Assembly: GCA_021292165.1 (NCBI GenBank)
Contig: CM037878.1
Coordinates: forward strand, 13,574,471 to 13,638,470
Reading direction: 5' to 3'
DNA: 64,000 bases
From: Shinisaurus crocodilurus
Lineage: Eukaryota > Chordata > Lepidosauria > Squamata > Shinisauridae
The position numbers and the translations under genes were made by a program. Below are positions 32,008 to 42,860 of the stretch, piece after piece. The notes beneath the pieces are model-generated. The model saw only the letters and a program-made list of their open reading frames with translations, did no database searches and was not told the DNA's origin. Numbering within the stretch: the stretch's first letter is position 1; each line of letters starts with the position of its first letter.

Positions 32008-32065
32008 CCAACCCAACCCAACCCAACCCAACCCAACCAACCCAACCCAACCCACCAACCAACCA
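32008..32065. repeat. (CCAAC)n minisatellite-like run
   Basis: About eleven CCAAC/CCAACCAAC units between an L2 fragment and an RTE-like tail. It is not the vertebrate telomere unit (CCCTAA). Confidence 0.85.
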
Positions 32066-32160
32066 ACTTTTAAAATCTCCTTTTTGTAATTTTTTTTTTT
32101 TTTTTTAAATCCTGGAAGACAATCTTACTCGGTCACGAGTGATCGCCTGACTGACTGACT
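32066..32160 (+). mobile_element. RTE-like LINE, extreme 3' tail
   Basis: TTTTAAAATCTCCTTTTTGTAA, then CCTGGAAGACAATCTTACTC, GGTCACGAGTGATCGCCTGA and (CTGA)n. The same 3' end occurs at 46.75-46.83 kb and 63.57-63.62 kb, but here the tail microsatellite is TGAC rather than ATG. Confidence 0.8.
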
Positions 32161-32399
32161 GACCACTTGTACCAGAACCTTAAACTTGGCCTGGTAGCAA
32201 ATAGGCAGCCATTTGTAGGGGAGAATCGGAGGGTTGGAATAAGATGCACAACCCTCCCCCCTCCAGCAAGTTCTTCCTCGAAAATGCCCTCTCCGTTGTT
32301 TTTTTTTCATTTCCCCTCAGCAGGGATCTGAAACCAGAAATGAGCCAAGCTTAGGGGAATATTGGGTTAGGGGTCATTTACAAGGTGGAATGGATGGAG
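32161..32399. other. Unassigned
   Basis: CTTGTACCAGAACCTTAAAC and GGTAGCAAATAGGCAGCC look like a piece of an L2-type protein region on the minus strand, but the match is too short to annotate. Confidence 0.25.
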
Positions 32400-32402
32400 G
32401 CG

Positions 32403-32556
32403 GATCATAGGATCATAGAGTTGGAAGGGGGCCTACAAGGCCATCGAGTCCAACCCCCTGCTCAATGCAGGAAACTAGAGGAGGGGGTCTCCCATCCAAG
32501 TAATCACCAGGCCTGACCCTGCTTAGCTTTCCACACTCAGACAAGCTGCGCCAGCA
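32403..32556 (-). repeat. 5S-CR1 chimeric SINE, copy 3
   Basis: GATCATAGAGTTGGAAGGGG and CCCCCTGCTCAATGCAGG (CR1 tail, reverse sense) join GTCTCCCATCCAAGTAATCA, CCAGGCCTGACCCTGCTTAG and TTCCACACTCAGACAAGCTG (5S-like head, reverse sense). Confidence 0.8.
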
Positions 32557-33156
32557 ATCCTCCCTCCCCCCCCCCGTAAGTATTTCCGACCCCGACAGTT
32601 TGCACTACAATGGCAAAGATATGCTTGGCATCAAACATTTGCCAAGGTAACTTTTGTTTTTGCCCTTTGCTACGGCACAAACATTTACTGGAGGGGTCCC
32701 TCTTTCTTATTCGACACGGAACACCATTGCTTTCATTTCATGTGGTGTCTTTTTGAAGAGTGGTCTGAAAATACCCTGGGCCCCTTGTTACCAGCAGCAG
32801 CAGCAACTGGGCCCGGGAAGTGCAGGAAGGTTTTTTTGGGGAGCTGAGCTTTTGCTGGAAATTAAGAGTCGTCACTGGAATTTCCACAGAATAAAAACTC
32901 AACGTGAATTTAGGGATTCCTACTCTGGATAAATATTTGAGGAATTTCCAGGGAAACCAGGAGTGATTCGGTGAGACTAATGCACTTTTCTCAAGCAGGG
33001 TTTTGCACATACCCAGGGATAAAGTTTTTTTTGGGGGGGTGGGGTAGAGATGCCAGCTGTCAGACCTATCAAGGGAGCAAACTCCTCTGCTCAGACTCAG
33101 AGAACCGAAGTCTTAAATACTTGGAATAGAGCTCAATTTATTCTGAGCTCAATTTT
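32557..33156. other. Unassigned
   Basis: A (CAG)n-like CAGCAGCAGCAGCAAC lies at 32792-32807. No gene or element recognised. Confidence 0.3.
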
Positions 33157-33389
33157 CAGGGTTGTCTCAAGACATTTTGCCTGAGGTCGAACAGCAAATG
33201 CCCTTGGGTGCAAGTCAAAATACATAGTACTCAAGGATGGCCAAGTTATGTCGGCACCCGAGGCAGATAATCCCATATGCACCTATCCCTGGCAGCTAAC
33301 TAACAAGTTGGCTACCCTTTCATCATGACACCCAGAATCAGCCACCTGAGGCAACTGCCTCACTCTGCCTCGGGGTAGGGCTGGCCCTG
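33157..33389. mobile_element. hAT MITE (CAGGGCCGGCCC family), copy 2, inverted
   Basis: CAGGGTTGTCTCAAGACATT and GTAGGGCTGGCCCTG are the ends; the body has CACCTGAGGCAACTGCCTCA in reverse sense to the 11.9-kb copy. No clean 8-bp duplication. Confidence 0.6.
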
Positions 33390-33444
33390 TTGGACTCGGT
33401 TACATCCCAATGTGATCATCAGGAGTAGTGGGAGGGAGCTAGAG

Positions 33445-33588
33445 CAGGGCTGTCCAACCTTGGGTCCCCAGATGTTGCTGGACTACAGCTCCCAGAATCC
33501 CTTGCCATTAGCCATGCTGGTTGGGTATGCTGGGAGTTGTAGGCCAGCAACATCTGGGGGCCCAAGGTTGGAGTCTTGGAGAGCCCCG
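33445..33588. mobile_element. hAT hairpin MITE (CAGGGCTCTCC family), copy 3
   Basis: Arms CAGGGCTGTCCAACCTTGGG and CCAAGGTTGGAG...GAGAGCCCCG with the perfect 8-bp duplication AGCTAGAG (33437-33444, 33589-33596). A six-base insertion sits in the right arm and the last CTG has become CCG. Confidence 0.8.
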
Positions 33589-33596
33589 AGCTAGAG

Positions 33597-34323
33597 CAAA
33601 GCAGCTCACCTTGAGCTGTTTAACCCAGCAAAGGTCTGGCAGAATACAGAGGGCATATATCACGGGTGCAGAACCTCTTGCAGCCCGGGGGCCAAATTCC
33701 ACTTCAGAGAAGCTCTCGGGGGCGGCGGGGTGGTGGTGGTGCTTTCCAGTTGTTGGCAGGGCTGAAAGCCAAAGGGACAGGCCGAAATACCAAACGTTAA
33801 CAGCATATTTAAGGTTAAAGCTCTTATTGCCAGTGGCTAAGCCTTAGGAAAAGGCATTTCAAACCTTCCAGAATAGGGGGGGGAAACTGCATAAAAGCTG
33901 GGAAACCACCAAATGATAGATGGTTGGGGAAAAGGCACAGAGCCATCTGGGGAACCCCTGTGGTTCTGCACCCCTGTGGTTCTGCACCCCTGGCTTATAT
34001 ACTTACGGCCCTTGATTCACCACTTGCAGCTGGGTCTGCTTCTTCTTCATTGGCTACATCTGGGCCTTCCTCCTCCCAAGAACACCCTCCCTCCCGGGTA
34101 AACACTGGGCGAAGGGGGTCTTCTGGCAGCTAGGTGGATGCTCTGATGATGACTCTGCGTGTCCTATCTGGTCTGTTGCCGCCAGTGCCCTGGAGAGCTG
34201 TGGGACAAGGGAGGAGATCCAGGAAGCATGACAGGGTGGGGTCAAGGGGGCTCTTCTTTGGGACCCCAGGTGAAGCATCCTTACAATGGGTCTCCTCAGG
34301 TTGTCCCACCAGCAGGGGAGCCT
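33597..34323. other. Unassigned
   Basis: A triple CCCTGTGGTTCTGCAC run lies at 33955-33990 (about 18-bp unit). No gene recognised. Confidence 0.35.
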
Positions 34324-34512
34324 GGTGACTCCTGTGTCAGCGGGGCTCCTTATCCACGGCAGCCGTTTGTTCAAGCTTCATAGGAGCTGTCCATGGTGCT
34401 GAAATCCAGCCCCCCAAATAGGTTCACCACCATGGAGCACCATGGATAGCTCCCATAAAGCTCAAAATAAAGGAGGCAATAGATAAGGAGCCCCGCTGAC
34501 ATAGGACTCACC
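34324..34512. mobile_element. Full MITE (GGTGACTCC ... TCAGCGGGGCTCC family)
   Basis: About 31-bp inverted termini: GGTGACTCCTGTGTCAGCGG at the left, and the inverse of GGTGAGTCCTATGTCAGCGG at the right, with two differences. An internal hairpin pairs GCTGTCCATGGTGCT with AGCACCATGGATAGC. Fragments of this family sit at 6.2 and 13.75 kb. Superfamily undetermined because the duplication is not clear. Confidence 0.7.
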
Positions 34513-34896
34513 GGCCTTCCCTGGTCCCACGTCTTCTGTGGGAAAGGGCTTTGCTGAGGGATCCAAATCCTCCTCCCCCTCCCCCTCACCCCAAGAGGTT
34601 CCTCCCGGGCTTGGGTCAACCAGGAGCCTGATGGTTGGTGGGAGTGAGGGAGGGGCTTGGAGGCAGGTGAGCGGTAGGAGGGAGAACCTGGTTGTCCTTT
34701 AGCTTGGGCCAAAATCCAAGCTGAAGAAGAAGGAAGAAAATCCAGGGCCCGAAGGCTCACCTTGTATTTGAGGCAAATGTTATGAATGAACTAACATGTG
34801 TATTTCTGAGCTGGGAAATAGGAGTTCTGGCAATATCACTCATCAGAGTGATGTAGCCTAATGAGGGAGGGGCCAGGCCACATGAAAGATGCTTTA

Positions 34897-35028
34897 GGGT
34901 GCAATCCTATGCATGGGAAGACAGAAAAAAGTCCCACAACTTCCAGCATTCCCCAGCCGGCCATGCTGGCTGGGGAATGGTGGGAGTTGTAGGACTTTTT
35001 CTGTCTAAGCATGCGTAGGATTGCACCC
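34897..35028. mobile_element. PIF/Harbinger-like hairpin MITE, copy 6
   Basis: Ends GGGTGCAATCCTATGCATG and GCGTAGGATTGCACCC with TTA and TAA flanks. One of the best preserved foldbacks of this family, with arms through AGACAGAAAAAAGTCC. Confidence 0.75.
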
Positions 35029-37049
35029 TAAAGCCCTTTCTCTAAATGTTCAGCATTTTTTTTTTTAAAAAAGAAGTTGGTTTCTAGCTGTTTCGTTGAT
35101 GGGCGCATAAGGTAAAGCATTCCAGCAGTATTCTACCCAGTTGCCTGGTAGAAAACCCACCTTCCAGTGTTCCCACTCACAAGTACAAAAGCATAGAAAT
35201 GTCCGACAAGCACAATGTTGTTGTTTTTTTTAAAAAATATTTTATTAAAAATGAATTGTATTTTATTTATAGGGTATTATCGGGGCTCTCAGCCAGTTAA
35301 AGCATGTGAGGCTGCGGTCCTGTGCACATCTACTGGGAGCAAGTCAATGGGGCTTACTTCTGAGTAGACATGTACAGGATCATGTTGCTAGTTAATTACT
35401 TAACCAATCTCATTTAATATACATATCACCAAAACGTCAATATAGGTGCCTTTTTGAGTTATTGAAAGAAGTGCGTGATAATGTACCATTTAATAAACAA
35501 AAGCTGCCAATCACCACTCAAAGGGGGGGGGGACCCACCTCTTTAATATTTTCTTTTTTCAGTCCCTATCAAAGTATGCACCAGAGCAAAATTTGCTTGA
35601 AAAAATAAACATGCATGTCTTTAATTTGGTCTCAGCCCCACTGATTAAAATTTCCCTTCCCTGATTAAAAATGCCTCCTCACCAATTAATCAATTAAACT
35701 TTTGTTGATAAAGCTGCCAACTAAACCAATTGCAGCCCGGTATTTATTAAATTAGGAATGTTTAATTTAAATGTATTAGACTATTCCTTTTTAGTTGGTT
35801 GCTGTTTTTGTTTTGCATTGATTTACACCGCCATCCCGTCCATTACAGTTGTCGTTGTCGTTTTCCAAATTCTGCACATCAAGCTGCGTGCATCAGCATG
35901 CACAGGGTGTTTTTTTTAAAAAGGACCAAATGGCAGAGTGCTCCTGACCATGTACAGAGTGTCTTTCCCTTCTGAGAATGAGCAGCTTAAACAATAAAAG
36001 TTCTTTTGAGCATGTCCTTTCTGAAGGAAATAGCCACGAAGGCACTGAACTTGCAAATGTTCTCTGGCTTTACATTTTCTTATTCTGGCAACTGGACCAG
36101 CCCTGGGAGGATGCCATTCTGGTCTGACCACCCTAGCGAGCCGTTGCTGAGGCCCTCCAACATCTGAAAAATTCCCAGCTATTGCCTTGTATCAGGTCAG
36201 TCCTTCGTGCAAGTGGTGTGTCAGTTTACTTGCTCTCAACCCTGGTATAAGAAGCTCCGATAATGTAAGTGAATGTAAGTGAGTGAAGGGTCCTTGTTTT
36301 CATGTGACAGCCACACTGGATGGGACTTTACCCACGGCGCAGACGGTGGTTATCAAACTGCAAACACTCATCTCCTTTCTAAGGCCTCTGGCGGGTTTCT
36401 GCAGCACCCCAGTGTATTCACCAATACCAAAGCCAGGGCACGGAAACACTTGGGAGGAAAAAAAAAAAACAAGCAATGAAATACTAGGCCAATGTATGGG
36501 GCGTTTTTCGGGAGCATGCGCGATGTAGCTGTTCCGAAGGGCAGCCCTCGAGCGGGGCAGATGCATTCTGAAATCACCAAGGCACTTGACACCAGCCCAG
36601 CTTGACCCAAAGAGATGCCAGGTTTCATTTTTATGGGGCTAACAAATGTCAGACCCACACCCTGGTTTGAGCAGCCCAGCTTTTTGTCCTGGGACAGATA
36701 AATCCAGAAAAGCACAGGCTGTAAATTGCGGAGGAGATGACCAAACACTTTGGAAAGTGGACATTTTTTCCTCGTTAAAGAATAGATTGGCCAATTGGCT
36801 ATCTTGTTGCATCACTTACAGTCATCTCTCTGCAATGCACAGTTGGTTTTTTGTTTGTTTGTTTGCTTGTTTTGAACTCCACACTGACCTAACACCCACT
36901 TTAGGGCAGAACTATGAGCTTTTCTACACAAGGCTGTTAATTGGCTGTCAATCTGCTGTCTCTACTTTCAGTTTTGATGCAGAATTGAGCTCAGAGTACT
37001 ACACGAGGGGTGTTTCCTTTCCTGCTTTTCTGCTACATAACCTCTAGGT
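35029..37049. other. Long unassigned stretch
   Basis: About 2 kb with only one short dispersed-repeat piece (35314-35385, AATGGGGCTTACTTCTGAGT). AT-rich around 35.2-35.8 kb. No exon or transposon end was recognised; together with 42.9-43.7 kb it is among the most repeat-poor DNA in the window. Confidence 0.4.
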
Positions 37050-37206
37050 GGCACTGTGGTATAGCGTCACTAACTCTCAGCCTAACCTACCTCACAGGGT
37101 TGTTGTGAGGATAAAATGGAGGAGGAGGAGGAGGATTATGTAAGCCGCCTTGGGTTCCTTGCAGGAAAAAAGGTGGGGTATAAATATAATAAATAAAAAT
37201 AAAATA
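37050..37206 (+). repeat. tRNA-type SINE (CCTCACAGGGTTG body), head deleted
   Basis: CACTGTGGTATAGCG is fused directly to TCACTAACTCTCAGCCTAAC, then ACCTCACAGGGTTGTTGTGA, GGAGGAGGAGGAGGATT, AAGCCGCCTTGGGTTCCTTG and an AATAAA-type tail. Most of the tRNA-like head has been lost. Confidence 0.8.
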
Positions 37207-38127
37207 GTGGAATAGTACAAATACACAAGAAGAAATCACACTTTCTTTCGTTTTGCAATTAAATGCTATGTTTTCCCTGCTCTAAAAAAAAACACACACC
37301 TCACTGAAAGTGCTCATTAGACACAGAAGCGAAACTGGAGGGTCACGAAGAACCCATAAACAACTGTGAGTAGGGAATGACAAGTGTGCAATAGATGCTC
37401 CGTGTACAAAAGCCCCAAATGCCACAAAGAAAGACGGGGCTCTTAACATGGGGGGATGTCGCAAGGGCAAGCTGGTGGGCAGGAGAGGCTGCTTAACCCT
37501 TCCCCACCACCTGCTTATTCTTCTCTGCAAATCCCCCTCTGAATCCATTTGACCCCAGGTTCCTTAATAGCCAGACTCCAAGACCAAAAAACAGGCCGGA
37601 CTCAACAAAACCAGCCACCGGTGTGTGGGGAGGGGTTGGATTTCAGGGAGGAATTGGCAGGCATGGGTTAAGCACCTCCTCCTCACCCCTCCCAGGCTCC
37701 CACATTGCCCCTTACGGATGCCTTCTTGGTTCCATATTTGCATTACCTCAACAAACACGGATTTAGGAACATGTGTGTGTGTTTTTTTGCCCAGGTAAGG
37801 TGTGTTTGTTCCCCAAGAAAGCTTAATTTGCTGTCAGCCTCCTTGGCCTCTTCCAGCCTTCTCCATCCTAGTGCCCTACAGATGTGTTGGAGTGCAGCTC
37901 CCAGCATGGGAGTTGCACCCCAACGCACCATTTGCCACGCCGCTTCCCTCTTCCCTCTTCGATTCACAAAGTTGGAAGCACCTCAGAAGCAACACCCACT
38001 CCCCTCCACCAGACTCACAAGTGGCAGCAGGAAAACTCGCCCTCCAGTCTGATTGTTCCATGATGATGTGGCATCTCACAAAGCCATATCCAAGTGAGGG
38101 CAATGCTTCCTGCCCTCACTCTGGAGT
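37207..38127. other. Unassigned with MITE half
   Basis: CTTCTCCATCCTAGTGCCCT at 37858-37877 and GATGTGTTGGAGTGCAGCTC are an arm of the CAGCCTTC hairpin family. The rest is unrecognised. Confidence 0.35.
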
Positions 38128-38256
38128 AGCCTTCCCCAAACTGGGGATGTGTTGGACTACAGCTCCTGTCACACAAGGGCTATGCTGGCTGGGCATGATG
38201 GGAGTTGTAGTCCAACACATCTAGAGGGCCCCAGGTTGGGGAAGGCTGTGCTGCTA
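38128..38256. mobile_element. Hairpin MITE (CAGCCTTC type)
   Basis: GTAGCCTTCCCCAAACTGGG and GGCCCCAGGTTGGGGAAGGC pair, with GGACTACAGCTCC / GGGAGTTGTAGTCC inside. The left arm lost about 15 bp. Confidence 0.65.
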
Positions 38257-38352
38257 AGGAATAAGGAAGTCACTTTTGTTTAGTTGACCTCCCTATTGAA
38301 ATCAAGGGCCTAATAATTCCTCTCTCTCTTTCTCTCTCTCTCACACACACTG

Positions 38353-38651
38353 ACTGGGTTCGGACAACACAATAACCCACACTCCAGGGTTGAGTGTGGG
38401 TTGTTGAAAAGTGGGTTATCGTGTTGTCTGAACCCAGCCGAGATAACAAACCATGGTGAACAACCCGCAGTTCACAGCCCAACAACAAACCATGGGTTCT
38501 TTTCATGGGCTGTTCGTGGTTAACAAGCCATGGCTTGTTAGCGCAGCTGGGTTCGGGCAACACAATAACCCACATTTCAGCAACAACCCATGGTTCAATG
38601 ACAACCCACATTAACCCTTGAGTGTAGATTATCATGTTGTCTGAACCCAGC
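38353..38651. mobile_element. Palindromic MITE (GGGTTCAGACAACAC family), copy 3
   Basis: CTGGGTTCGGACAACACAAT at the left and ATGTTGTCTGAACCCAG at the right, with an extra complete hairpin (38353-38439) next to internal blocks GTTAACAAGCCATGGCTTGTT. It has three repeated terminus-like units rather than two. Confidence 0.7.
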
Positions 38652-38654
38652 CTC

Positions 38655-39095
38655 TCTCTCTGGGCTGGTTTGTACGACCCAGGCAGCGAGCGGGGGAGGC
38701 ACCACAGGGCCGTCCGGCAGGGCGCCGCAGACGACCTGCGCCCCGCGCGTGTGGGTGGACCCCGGTGGAGCCGGCAGTCCCCGCACCGCAGTGTGGGCCT
38801 CCCGCCGCTAGGGGGTGTGTGGCTCGGGAGGCCCAGAAGGGCCGTTTGCCCCTACAGGCTGGAGCGGCCGCAGCTCTGGCTGCTCTGGGCTGCCGCCTCT
38901 GTGTGGACCCCGCGGGATGTCCGCCTGCTGTTCGCACGGCAGGGTGACCACACGCGGCAGGGGCTTACCCCTCTACCGCCCATGGTCACTTTGCGTGCGC
39001 CGCCATCCCGCGGGGGCGCCCCCAGTCAGCGTTCGCACAACACAGGAACTGCGGGGGACCTCTGCTCCCCCGCGGTTCCCATGTCGTGTGAACAC
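38655..39095. mobile_element. GC-rich multi-hairpin MITE-like block
   Basis: CpG-dense DNA built from foldbacks: GTTCGCACAACACAGGAACT pairs with the inverse of GTTCACACGACATGGGAACC (about 39030-39092), and GGGTGACCACACGC pairs with GCCCATGGTCACTTTGCG. Despite overlapping open frames on both strands, the structure resembles the palindromic MITEs next to it rather than a gene or CpG island. Confidence 0.45.
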
Positions 39096-39099
39096 GACG

Positions 39100-39101
<2 letters not shown>

Positions 39102-39174
<73 letters not shown>
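39102..39174. repeat. (TC)n(AC)n compound microsatellite
   Basis: About 19 TC units followed by about 17 AC units. Confidence 0.95.
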
Positions 39175-39176
<2 letters not shown>

Positions 39177-39179
39177 CTC

Positions 39180-40556
39180 TGTGCACCCATATCCTCGTCG
39201 GCTGCTCATGGATCTCCATTGATGATGGCTCCTCCCCTGGCGATCTCCTTAGAACAGCCGGAGCATGTGCCGTTCCAGGCCTGGCTCAACCCGGCAGGAG
39301 CATGAGGAGGACTTTGTGAGAAGAGCACGGCTGCTCTGGGACGTTGCCCGCATGCCTCCCTTCTTCCGCTCCTCGGGAGCTGCCGCCGCAGGGTCACACG
39401 GGCGCCTGTGTTAGTGCTTCACTTCTGCCGCCTAATTATAGGCCTTTCCGTGTTGGCAGTAAACAGAATCGCCTCAGAGCGCCTCCCTGAAAGCACCGCT
39501 GCCTTCATTAGCCTGTCCGCTGGCATCGCTCATGCTTGGCTGGTCCAAGCAACGCTGGCACACCAGACCGCTGCCTCCGGAGCTGACCAGGAAGAACACC
39601 CCCCCCCCCGGCATGGTCTGAGCTGAGATTCCCCTGGCTTCAATTGAAAGGGTCTCTTTAATCGCCCCTTACACAGCTTGGCCTCTGTCTGTGCCCTGCC
39701 TGCACCACGCCAACTGAGCCACAGGTGGCACCTTGCATTTTGCTCTGTCACTTCTCAGAAGATGCTTCTCCAGCACCTTAACTTGATCACAGCACTTGTT
39801 GCAACCCTTGCCTCATGCACAACAACCCTGCACGGGTGGCCACCGTCATGCCTCTTTTGCCCATGGGTGGGGAACCAGAGGCTGGCGGGGTTGAGTCGCA
39901 GGGTGTGCCGAAGCAATCGCAGGACATGCGCCGAGTGCTGCAGGCTGCAGCAGATCAACTCTGCCCACATCCTTCATGCGTCAGACAGTTTGGTGATGCT
40001 CTGGCCCTGACCCAGGTCAAGTGATGCTGAGAGAATACAATTTAGGATTGAGAAAGCTTTGGGCTGTAGATCGCGGTGCCATAAAGCACAGATAATATGA
40101 AGGTGCGGGATGTTGCGCTCACACAACTTTTATTTTCCTGACCAGTGAAATTGCAAGCCACCTTCCATGGCACTCTGTCTGGAAACTTTTATCACACTTC
40201 ACGTAATAATAACATAGCGCATTGCAAGCGTTCAGAGTGTTTCACAGACACTATCTCAGTGGTCTTTATTAGGGCTGAGTCAACATATGCGTGTGTTCAT
40301 GTGTGCAAGGTGAACTGTTTTCTTTCCTGGCAAAATGCGCACCCTCCTTTCTGGTGACATTTCAGGGGAGGTGAAATGGGGCGGACAGGTTTCCATGCTG
40401 GGAGCACACTCTTGACATCCAGTCAGGTGCAGGTCTGGCCAAAGGCACGTTGCTGCCCCGGGCAAAGGACAAAATCCACTCCCCATTCCACATACAGAAG
40501 CACACCAGACCTGTGTTTGAATCTTACTTCAGCACTGGTGACAGGATACCATCTTA
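39180..40556. other. Unassigned, repeat-poor
   Basis: CCGCCTAATTATAGGCC at 39429-39445 is a small homeodomain-type AT core in unique DNA. No exon recognised; open frames lack domains. Confidence 0.35.
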
Positions 40557-40927
40557 GGGTGCCCAGGCGTCCTCTTTCACAGAGGGCAATCCTCCATTTG
40601 AAGCGCCGTCCTGTCCAATTCTGGTTTAAAGAGAAGGACTCCTAAGAGCAGTGACCACCTGGACAACAGACTGGACAAGCGGTAACTCAGGTAACCTGCT
40701 CACAGTCTTCTGCACTATGGTGAGATGTGCTCTATTTCCATTTAACTTTTAATAATGTCTACATTTGCATATATACATGTACATTAGCATACGCAAATGC
40801 TATGCAAATCACTGTCCTCTTTTGATTCAATTTATTTATTTATTATATTTTTAATCCACCCGATAACCGATGTCCTCTGGGCACATGCATGCCCTCTTTT
40901 TTGGGGGTGATTCATAAGTGGCCACCC
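40557..40927. mobile_element. TA-target MITE (GGGTGGCCAC family), copy 2
   Basis: GGGTGCCCAGGCGTCCTC and TTCATAAGTGGCCACCC are the ends, with TA on each side. Orientation is opposite to the 15.4-kb copy. An AT-rich LINE-tail-like tract (TTTATTTATTTATTATA) sits inside at 40829-40850. Confidence 0.55.
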
Positions 40928-41031
40928 TACCGCCATTGAAACTGAGGGCAGCCGCCAGCCGGTTACGGGTGGAGGGCAGGCACAGCTCTGTCCTCCTATG
41001 ATCTCACTGCCACCACCACCCAAGCATCCTG

Positions 41032-41449
41032 CAGAGGTGGTGTTAGGGGGTAGCCCACTAGGGCTGGAGCCCCAAATCTCTGAGACGCCCTCTGCCCCAC
41101 CCCCCTGCTGTCCACACGGGCACTTGCTGAAATAAAGGTGCAGGCATCCTGATTATCTCTGTTACATCTGATCCCCCTGGATTAGCTGGGGTTTTGCCCA
41201 CATATGCTTCACCTCTTGCTGCCCCCTCCCTTGAATCTTTCTGCCTGAAGTTTCTTTCTGAAATCAAATGCCCTCCTCTCCCCTGTCCATACATCCCTTT
41301 GTACAAATAGGGGTGTCCTTAGGAGACAGGCACCTTTAAAGACACGCACACTTTAGAGCATATGTAAATTAGCATAGGCAAATTTGTGCTTTTCTTTTTG
41401 TCCTGTGGGCCTGAGCCCCGGATCTTTTCAGGACCTAGCACTGCCCCTG
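41032..41449. mobile_element. hAT MITE (CAGAGGCGGTG family), copy 4
   Basis: Begins CAGAGGTGGTGTTAGGG and ends CCTAGCACTGCCCCTG, with GCCCACTAGGGCTGGAGCCC and CCTGTGGGCCTGAGCCCCGG near the ends. It lacks the hairpin insertion of copy 1. No clear TSD. Confidence 0.8.
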
Positions 41450-41699
41450 TGCCTCATCCTGCCTAATGGTAGGGCCAGCCCCACCACCCTCTGCCATGCC
41501 CCCCTCTGGAGGACTTCTCTGGAGCCCCCCCCCCACCTGAGCTGAACATCCCAGAGGAGCTGCTTGTGACAAGGGAACTTGAGGCAGACCAGAGGGATCC
41601 TGGGGCCTCAGTACACCTCACAAGGTACTGAGCCCCCCCTCTTGGACCTAGAGGCAGGTGCCAAGTGCTCCCCCCGAGCACAGCTCGGCTGTTGTCAGG

Positions 41700-42189
41700 A
41701 GCTGCCCCTTTTCAGCATGCAACTCCTTTGCTGAAGCAGAACTGCACTGGCTGTCTATTCACTACTAGGTCAGGATTAAGGTTCTGGTACTTGTGTACAC
41801 AGAGCCCAAAACAACTTGGGACCAGGTTACCTGAGAGAGCGCCTCCTCCCTTACCTACCTGCCCGGTCACTGAGGTCATTGGAGGACACCATTCCTGGTG
41901 GTTCCTCATGGACCATTGGCCCGATTGGAGTCCACCAGGAGAAGAGCCTTCAGTGTGGTGGCTCCATTTCTGCGGAACTCCCTGCCTCTGGAGGTCAGGC
42001 AGGCTCTGACATTGTGCTGCTTTCCGCACCTGCTGAAGACCTCCTTGTTCCGGGAAGCCTTCTCTGCTCTCCAGCCACCATTGTAATGTTCCTTGTTTTC
42101 AATGTATTGTTTTTGTTTCTTTGATCTATTTTTATTATCTTTTTATGGTTCACTGCTCTGGAATCTACATAGATGTGGAGCAGTATACA

Positions 42190-42241
<52 letters not shown>

Positions 42242-42245
42242 TGGG
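41700..42245 (+). pseudogene. L2-like LINE 3' end with (GAT)n tail
   Basis: The plus frame reads LARLESTRRRAFSVVAPFLR then LPLEVRQALTLCCFPHLLKT, the C-terminus shared with the 31.8-kb copy. The 3' end GGTTCACTGCTCTGGAATCT and TGTGGAGCAGTATACA is followed by about 17 GAT units. Upstream coding is frameshifted and the reverse transcriptase core is absent. Confidence 0.75.
42190..42241. repeat. (GAT)n microsatellite
   Basis: Pure trinucleotide run that forms the tail of the L2-like LINE; it gives a poly-aspartate open frame of no biological meaning. Confidence 0.95.
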
Positions 42246-42860
42246 ACACCTTCCATGGCACTCTGTCTGGATACACATCATCATTCACGCACTCAGGTGG
42301 CAAACTCCTGCGGTAGTTTCCCCCTGGTATCCGTCTGATGGCACTGCAGATGAAGTTCTCTTCACTCCCCTAATTGACTGCTGGTTTGGCACCGTTTGGA
42401 GTGTGCATGTTTCCTTTTAAAAAAAAAACCCTCCTTCTCCCTAGCAGTAAAGATGTTGCCCTGTAGCTGGCCTTTCTCGTGTGCTTTAATTGCAGCATCA
42501 ATGTGAATAAATTCAGCGGGGGGGAAACTTGTCCTGGTATGTGGATTTGAGAGGATGAGGAGGAAAGCTTCGCCTATTGCATTTCTGGTTGTCAGCACCT
42601 CTGTTAAAGGCCCAGGAGTCCTTCCTGGAGAAAACCAACAAACCCAGCAGCCTTGTTGACTGGCTTATGTATGTGAGCATTGCCAGAGCGTGCCCCAGGG
42701 CAGGGCTGAACAGACAGCAGATCTTTGGCCATGCCGGCTGGGAATTCTGGGAGGTACGGAAGACAGATCATTGGCCATGCCGGCTGGGAATTCTGGGACA
42801 TGTCTTAGGGCTGAGACATCTGGAGGGCACCCGGTTGGAGATGCATAACAGGTTATAGGC
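42246..42860. other. Unassigned with a local duplication
   Basis: At 42721-42800 ATGCCGGCTGGGAATTCTGG occurs twice about 49 bp apart, with TTGGCC context. GACATCTGGAGGGCACCCGG at 42825 belongs to a hairpin MITE. Confidence 0.4.

Noticed and set aside
32008..32065. Interstitial telomere repeat
   Set aside because: The unit is CCAAC, not CCCTAA/TTAGGG.
38634..39305. 223-codon plus frame
   Set aside because: It runs through GC-rich hairpins into a (TC)n(AC)n microsatellite (poly SLSLSL and THTHTH), so it is not a gene.
42190..42241. Poly-aspartate coding stretch
   Set aside because: It is a pure GAT microsatellite forming a LINE tail.
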